A program made the translations under genes and the position numbers. The notes beneath the pieces are model-generated. The model saw only the letters and a list, made by a program, of their open reading frames with translations. It had not been told where the DNA came from and did not search any database. This document shows positions 14,979 to 18,660 of a stretch of DNA of 18,660 nucleotides, in pieces. This DNA comes from JABSOG01 sp047617105 (GTDB taxonomy: Bacteria; Pseudomonadota; Gammaproteobacteria; Enterobacterales; Alteromonadaceae), in contig JBLGCB010000093.1 in NCBI GenBank assembly GCA_047617105.1, forward strand, positions 1 to 18,660, written 5' to 3'. The stretch's first letter is position 1, and each line of letters starts with the position of its first letter.

Positions 14979-14990
14979 GGTGAATTCACC
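14979..14990. promoter_or_regulatory. 12-bp palindrome, possible operator
   Basis: GGTGAATTCACC is a perfect 12-bp palindrome. Allowing one mismatch on each side, it extends to TTTnGGTGAATTCACCnAAA (14975-14994 region). It lies 33 bases from the DnaA boxes in the polA-elbB intergenic region. The binding protein is unknown, and chance occurrence cannot be excluded. Confidence 0.35.
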
Positions 14991-15449
14991 AAAAATGTTG
15001 GGGTATAAGCTAAGTTATTGAAAACTAAGTATTAGTTCGTTTTATTAATGGTATTACTAATGGTACGTAGTGTTTATGATTAAATGTGGAAAACCTTTTT
15101 ATCCCAATGTCCTGATCAGACATTTATCGCCGAATCTTTTTGGCTTGTCAGCCATTAAAATCAGGGTCAAAGTCTCAGCCCCGTCTAAAAGGGTAGCGCA
15201 GAATATCACAATCACAATGATTTTACAGAAATATTACAGAACTTTATTTTTGTCAAAACGGCAAAAAAAAGTTGCAAAAAACCAAGCCCCCGGTTTTACT
15301 GGTGTTAGGTGTATGCGGTTACATTTTTTACCATGAGTGTCGGTTAAAAATTCGTTAAGCATTGATTTTAAAGTGGTTTTTTATCCAGTAGTTTTTTAGC
15401 CTAGCTATTCAAGGCAACAGCAAGATAATTTAAATAATAAGGTAACAGA

Positions 15450-16106
15450 ATGAAAAATATTGCAGTAATACTGTCGGGTTGTGGGGTTTTTGATGGCAGT
15501 GAGATTCATGAGTCGGTGTTAGCACTGATGAACATCGAAAAAGTGGGTGCCAGCTATCAATGTTTTGCCCCGGATGTGGCGCAAATGCATGTGGTCAATC
15601 ATCTGACCGGTGAAGTGGCCGAGCAAGAATCGCGTAACGTGTTGGTGGAATCTGCGCGAATTGCCAGAGGTGAAGTCAAAGCGGTGAGCGAATTAAAAGC
15701 GGCTGATTTTGACGCTTTAATATTGCCCGGCGGCTTTGGTGCGGCGAAAAATTTGTGTAACTTTGCCACCGAGGGTGCTGATTGCGTGATGAACGCTGAG
15801 GTTAAAGCCGCTTGTCAGGATTTTGCCCAAGCGAGGAAACCCGCCGGATTTATTTGTATTGCGCCAGCGATGATCCCATTGGTTTACGGTCAGGGCAGCA
15901 AGGCGACCATAGGCACCGACAAAGACACTGGTGATGCTATCACCGCCATGGGTAGCGAACATATCAACTGCGAAGTTGATGAGTGTGTGGTTGATGAGGC
16001 GAATATGGTGGTGAGTACCCCAGCGTATATGTTGGCCGGATCGATTATGCAGGCCAATAGTGGAATTGAAAAGTTGGTAGCTAAGGTGATTGAGTTGGTG
16101 GGGTAG
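15450..16106 (+). CDS. elbB: ElbB, DJ-1/PfpI-superfamily glyoxalase-like protein
   Basis: A 218-aa cytoplasmic protein (E. coli ElbB: 217 aa). It has the class I glutamine-amidotransferase-like fold of DJ-1/PfpI proteins: first strand KNIAVILSGCGVFDGSEIHE, then A-L-I-L-P-G-G-F-G-A-A-K-N-L, and the nucleophile-elbow Cys136 in G-F-I-C-I-A-P-A-M. E. coli ElbB has weak glyoxalase III activity (methylglyoxal to lactate without glutathione). It was linked to isoprenoid synthesis through a lycopene screen, and its true role is unsettled. AAGGTAA precedes the ATG by about 6 bases. It is a single gene, divergent from polA; the next gene begins about 250 bases away in AT-rich DNA. No terminator was recognised after it. 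Confidence 0.93.
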   Translation: MKNIAVILSGCGVFDGSEIHESVLALMNIEKVGASYQCFAPDVAQMHVVNHLTGEVAEQESRNVLVESARIARGEVKAVSELKAADFDALILPGGFGAAKNLCNFATEGADCVMNAEVKAACQDFAQARKPAGFICIAPAMIPLVYGQGSKATIGTDKDTGDAITAMGSEHINCEVDECVVDEANMVVSTPAYMLAGSIMQANSGIEKLVAKVIELVG

Positions 16107-16355
16107 AAGGTGCTTTGTGTGTTTTTGGGAATAGAGAAATTAAATTTGAATATGTGTGTATGATGGGTGGACATTTGCCATGTATCAACTAATATTAACT
16201 GTATATTTAAACATGTATGTTGAGAGTAAGTTGTCTTTCGGTGATAAAAACTTTTTAGTTATAGTTGAGGACCGTGTTGTTTTTTATGGTACTCTGTATT
16301 GCTTAAATTAAGAGTTTAATGTATTGTCAGTAAAAAAATAGACAGGATAAATATT
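16107..16355. other. Intergenic boundary between elbB and the AT-rich operon
   Basis: This 249-bp stretch marks a visible fall in GC content, from about 47 % in elbB to about 33-37 % beyond. I see no tRNA, integrase, long repeat or attachment-site core in it. A weak TTGCTT (16299 region) and TATTGT pair, 17 bases apart, lies just before the operon and could be its promoter. AGGAT at 16343-16347 is the probable ribosome-binding site. Confidence 0.35.
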
Positions 16356-17474
16356 ATGGAATTGCAACAAGCTATTATTCACGAATTGGTCAAAGAAAAA
16401 AAGCAAAAGGACGCTCCTGATGTTGAACCCCAAGTGCTGGAAGGGCAGCTATTGGATGTGGAATCTGATGCTGTAAAAACTTTGGTCGATAGTATTCTCA
16501 ATATTTATGGCACAAAAGGTAACTCTTCAGCAAGAGGGACTTTTAATAAGGTTGATGATTATTCGTTTCCAAAACATGTAGATCATTTTATTGAAGATGC
16601 AAATTTGGACTTTAAAGCCTTATCCATTCAAGCTATGGCTTGCCTAAAAAAAGCCTCTAAAGATAAAAACTTTGCTACAGGTGGCTATTTGGTTTTTGGT
16701 TATTATAAATCGGCTATTGGCGAGACGATTCTGATTGCAATGGTTAAAAAGCGCAAAGGAATTACGCTTCGAAATCTTATCCCTGAAACTGTGCAAGAAG
16801 TTGATTTATCTAAGTTACATCAGGCTGTTAGAATTAATGTCGCTAAGTATAAAGATTGGAGCCAACAGGAGGCGCTGGAAGAGGTCGAGTTAAATTCTGT
16901 TAATTCATATTTATCTTTTGTTAGCCCGAAAGTGAACGAAGAGACTTCGGGGTATTTCATTGAAGCCATTGGTTGCACAAATGCAATTGCCGATAAGCAA
17001 GCTACGAAAGACGTTATTGCAGCTGTTGGAGCATTTTTTAATTCAGATGAGCAACTTAAACCTTTAAAAAAGGACGCTAAAGAAGAGGTTGCAAGTAAGC
17101 TGTATGAAATTAGTAAATCTGACAACCCTGAGTGCTCACTAGACACAGTGGATGCTTGGGTTACTGCTATTATTCCTGAAGAATTGCAAGATAGGTATGC
17201 AAATAAATTTACTCAACATGCCAATAATGAACCGTTTAATGTTCCAAGCGTATTCAAAAGTAATTCAACTGAGGCTAAAAAAGGTCTTAACGTAAAAATA
17301 GGGAATACCAAAGAAGGTTGGAGCCTGAATTTGGCAAGATATCTGTTAGGTACTCAAGGGGATGCGACAATTCAATATGATCAGGATGAACATCTCATTA
17401 TCATTCGAGATCTCTCTGACGCGGTGGAGAAAAACATAAGAACCGCCTTAGAATTAGATAATGAAGCAGAATAA
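16356..17474 (+). CDS. Divergent NdpA/YejK-like 37-kDa nucleoid-associated protein
   Basis: A 372-aa protein of the NdpA/YejK family (PF04245). Family features in order are: the N-terminal helix and 'L.L...V..LV..I..IY' segment (residues ~1-52); G-G-Y-L-V-F-G-Y-Y (109-117), corresponding to GGFVLFCHYR of E. coli YejK; Y-L-S-F-V-S-P-K-V then G-Y-F-I-E-A-I-G (~185-210), corresponding to YLTFLKGR...FFMDFLG; and a C-terminal region with K-G-L-N-V-K-I then L-I-I-I-R-D-L. YejK (335 aa) binds DNA and has been linked to topoisomerases. This copy is longer, diverged and AT-rich, so it is unlikely to be the housekeeping orthologue. It is first in an operon: its TAA overlaps the next ATG by one base (TAATG, 17472-17476). 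It is more likely part of an accessory, possibly defensive, module. Confidence 0.75.
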   Translation: MELQQAIIHELVKEKKQKDAPDVEPQVLEGQLLDVESDAVKTLVDSILNIYGTKGNSSARGTFNKVDDYSFPKHVDHFIEDANLDFKALSIQAMACLKKASKDKNFATGGYLVFGYYKSAIGETILIAMVKKRKGITLRNLIPETVQEVDLSKLHQAVRINVAKYKDWSQQEALEEVELNSVNSYLSFVSPKVNEETSGYFIEAIGCTNAIADKQATKDVIAAVGAFFNSDEQLKPLKKDAKEEVASKLYEISKSDNPECSLDTVDAWVTAIIPEELQDRYANKFTQHANNEPFNVPSVFKSNSTEAKKGLNVKIGNTKEGWSLNLARYLLGTQGDATIQYDQDEHLIIIRDLSDAVEKNIRTALELDNEAE

Positions 17475-18660
17475 TGTCTATTGATGCTCCAGAACTTATC
17501 CCTTTAGTTAGACTATATCGGGCATTAAACAAACCACAGATGGAAGGTTATAGTTTTTCTGCCAGAGTTGTTTGTAGTTCTGATATTTATGAAATTCTGC
17601 AAAGCCTTTGGCAAAAACTTCAATCGAGCGGCTCTGCTGGTAAGGTTGAAATTGAACTGGAAGAAGCTCCTCACTCTATATGCCTTGATGATCGCTTGGA
17701 AGAGTCAGAAAATAAGCTTATTGGTAAAGAAATTAATATAGAAGTCGTATTGAGGCAGAATCATAAAATACGTTTTTATGATAATGAAGATACATTGATT
17801 ACTAAAAGTGCTATTGGTGATAGTTTTGAATTCCCAAAGCATTATTATGTTGTAAGTCATGATTATTGTCATGGCATTGATGAGGCCGTTAAAAGGCCAT
17901 GCTCACTTAGAGCTGTAGACTCTGTAGTTGAATTTGTTTCTAAACTAAAAGTGCTTGCTAATAAAGTCGATACCAGAGGGACATCAACAGTTGCAACATT
18001 TTATGTCTCAGACCCGGAAAATAAAGAACAAATAAATCCTGTGGATTTAGACTTGAAGATAACACCAGATTTAAAGGATTTGCCTATTGAAAGATTTACT
18101 ATTCTTAATGAAGTTGTCGATGCAGATTCAACATCTGTTCGAGACTTTGAAAAGAAAACTTTGTTAAAAGCTGCGTTGTGCGAAGAATTATCCAAGATAC
18201 CTAAAAATAAGAACAAGATTAGATTCTTGATTGGGCATTGGCAAGACGTTGATAGTGCATATCACAGGAATTTAGAAATTTTTATTACAGGAATTTCTTT
18301 TAGTAAATTACGTCATGAAGTTGAGGAAAGAAATTTAGAATTTCTTGATAATATCAATTCAGCTTTGGTTGATATTAGTATGAAACTTACAGCACTCCCG
18401 GCGTCTTTCGGTTTATGGATTTATGTGTTTAGGGCAGATCATGAAGTTGAAAAAAAGCTTGGATTTTTAGCTGCAATATCTATTATGACGCTTGTACTGT
18501 GGTTTGCATTAGATGGACATGTAGCCAAGTTTAATTATGTAAAAGAAAGTATTAGTAAGCAATTAAGTTTATTTAGAAATAAGCTTGAGAACTCCTCAAA
18601 GGATAGAATTGTCTGGTTGGATATTCAGACTAAAATTGATGATATGGATATGCTATTAGA
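17474..18660 (+). CDS. Unrecognised protein with late transmembrane hairpin, partial (3' end beyond window)
   Basis: An open frame from ATG 17474 to the window edge: 395 full codons, no stop. I do not recognise a family. Residues 1-~300 look soluble, mixed alpha/beta, beginning MSIDAPELIPLVRLYRALNK and containing YYVVSHDYCHGIDEAVKRPC. Residues ~303-319 (LTALPASFGLWIYVF) and 329-346 (LGFLAAISIMTLVLWFAL) are two hydrophobic segments separated by a short charged loop (RADHEVEKK), a likely membrane hairpin. After it comes a Lys/Glu-rich helical stretch (VKESISKQLSLFRNKL). The start overlaps the stop of the NdpA-like gene by one base with no strong ribosome-binding site, so translation is probably coupled and the two products probably act together. 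GC is about 33-36 %. A large sensor domain plus a membrane hairpin is an architecture seen in membrane-disrupting effectors, but that is inference. Confidence 0.7.
   Translation, partial: MSIDAPELIPLVRLYRALNKPQMEGYSFSARVVCSSDIYEILQSLWQKLQSSGSAGKVEIELEEAPHSICLDDRLEESENKLIGKEINIEVVLRQNHKIRFYDNEDTLITKSAIGDSFEFPKHYYVVSHDYCHGIDEAVKRPCSLRAVDSVVEFVSKLKVLANKVDTRGTSTVATFYVSDPENKEQINPVDLDLKITPDLKDLPIERFTILNEVVDADSTSVRDFEKKTLLKAALCEELSKIPKNKNKIRFLIGHWQDVDSAYHRNLEIFITGISFSKLRHEVEERNLEFLDNINSALVDISMKLTALPASFGLWIYVFRADHEVEKKLGFLAAISIMTLVLWFALDGHVAKFNYVKESISKQLSLFRNKLENSSKDRIVWLDIQTKIDDMDMLL

Larger units (their letters stand above)
14699..15449. other. 751-bp gene-free region between polA and elbB
   Basis: No credible gene was found. 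An 88-codon open frame at 15070-15336 has no ribosome-binding site and a composition unlike protein. The left part carries DnaA boxes and small dyads (TTGCAG-gttta-CTGCAA at 14813-14829; a 12-bp palindrome at 14979-14990). The middle has two TAATGGTA copies 12 bp apart (15046-15053, 15058-15065). The right part (15190-15300) is rich in A/T runs and includes AAAACC...GGTTTT (15278-15297). The promoters of polA (minus) and elbB (plus) must lie here; I found no convincing -35/-10 pair for either. Confidence 0.5.

Noticed and set aside
15070..15336. 88-codon open frame upstream of elbB
   Set aside because: No ribosome-binding site, low-complexity basic translation, and it lies over A/T-run regulatory DNA. 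Nothing in it resembles a protein family.
14699..15449. Chromosomal replication origin
   Set aside because: Only two perfect DnaA boxes, few GATC sites and none of the usual origin neighbours (dnaA, rpmH, mnmG, mioC). A regulatory role at polA is simpler.

Overview
The window looks like chromosomal DNA from a marine-type gammaproteobacterium. PolA (926 aa, with intact 5'-nuclease, proofreading and polymerase domains) and ElbB closely match their E. coli counterparts. There is also a vibriolysin-like M4 protease and a sodium-symporter/AraC gene pair. Base composition, by eye, is mid-40s to high-40s % GC in the core genes. It falls to roughly 30-38 % in the toxin-antitoxin stretch and in the last 2.5 kb. 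I cannot assign a genus.

Layout. (1) 1-1302: the 5' end of a sodium:solute symporter gene on the minus strand, divergent from an AraC-family regulator. (2) 1416-2699: an exported six-repeat beta-propeller protein. (3) 2700-4900: a small accessory segment. It holds a YciI-like gene bracketed by a 25-bp imperfect inverted repeat, a HigBA-type toxin-antitoxin pair, and a ParDE-type pair bracketed by a ~33-bp direct repeat. Each toxin-antitoxin promoter overlaps palindromic candidate operators. (4) 5042-11722: a giant secreted thermolysin-family metalloprotease of 2226 aa. Its C-terminal three quarters is a tandem array of six ~246-residue units, each a jelly-roll/MAM-like domain plus a block of calcium-binding DxDxDG loops. 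(5) 11744-14698: polA on the minus strand, convergent with the protease, with a strong intrinsic terminator. (6) 14699-15449: a long gene-free, AT-rich stretch upstream of both polA and elbB, carrying two perfect DnaA boxes. (7) 15450-16106: elbB. (8) 16356-18660: an AT-rich two-gene operon of a divergent NdpA/YejK-like nucleoid-associated protein, translationally coupled to an unrecognised protein with a late hydrophobic hairpin, cut by the window end.

The housekeeping parts (polA, elbB) are ordinary. The best candidate for an undescribed system is the NdpA-like plus membrane-protein operon at the right end. Next are the direct-repeat-flanked ParDE module and the repeat-built protease. No tRNA, rRNA, CRISPR array or transposase gene was recognised.
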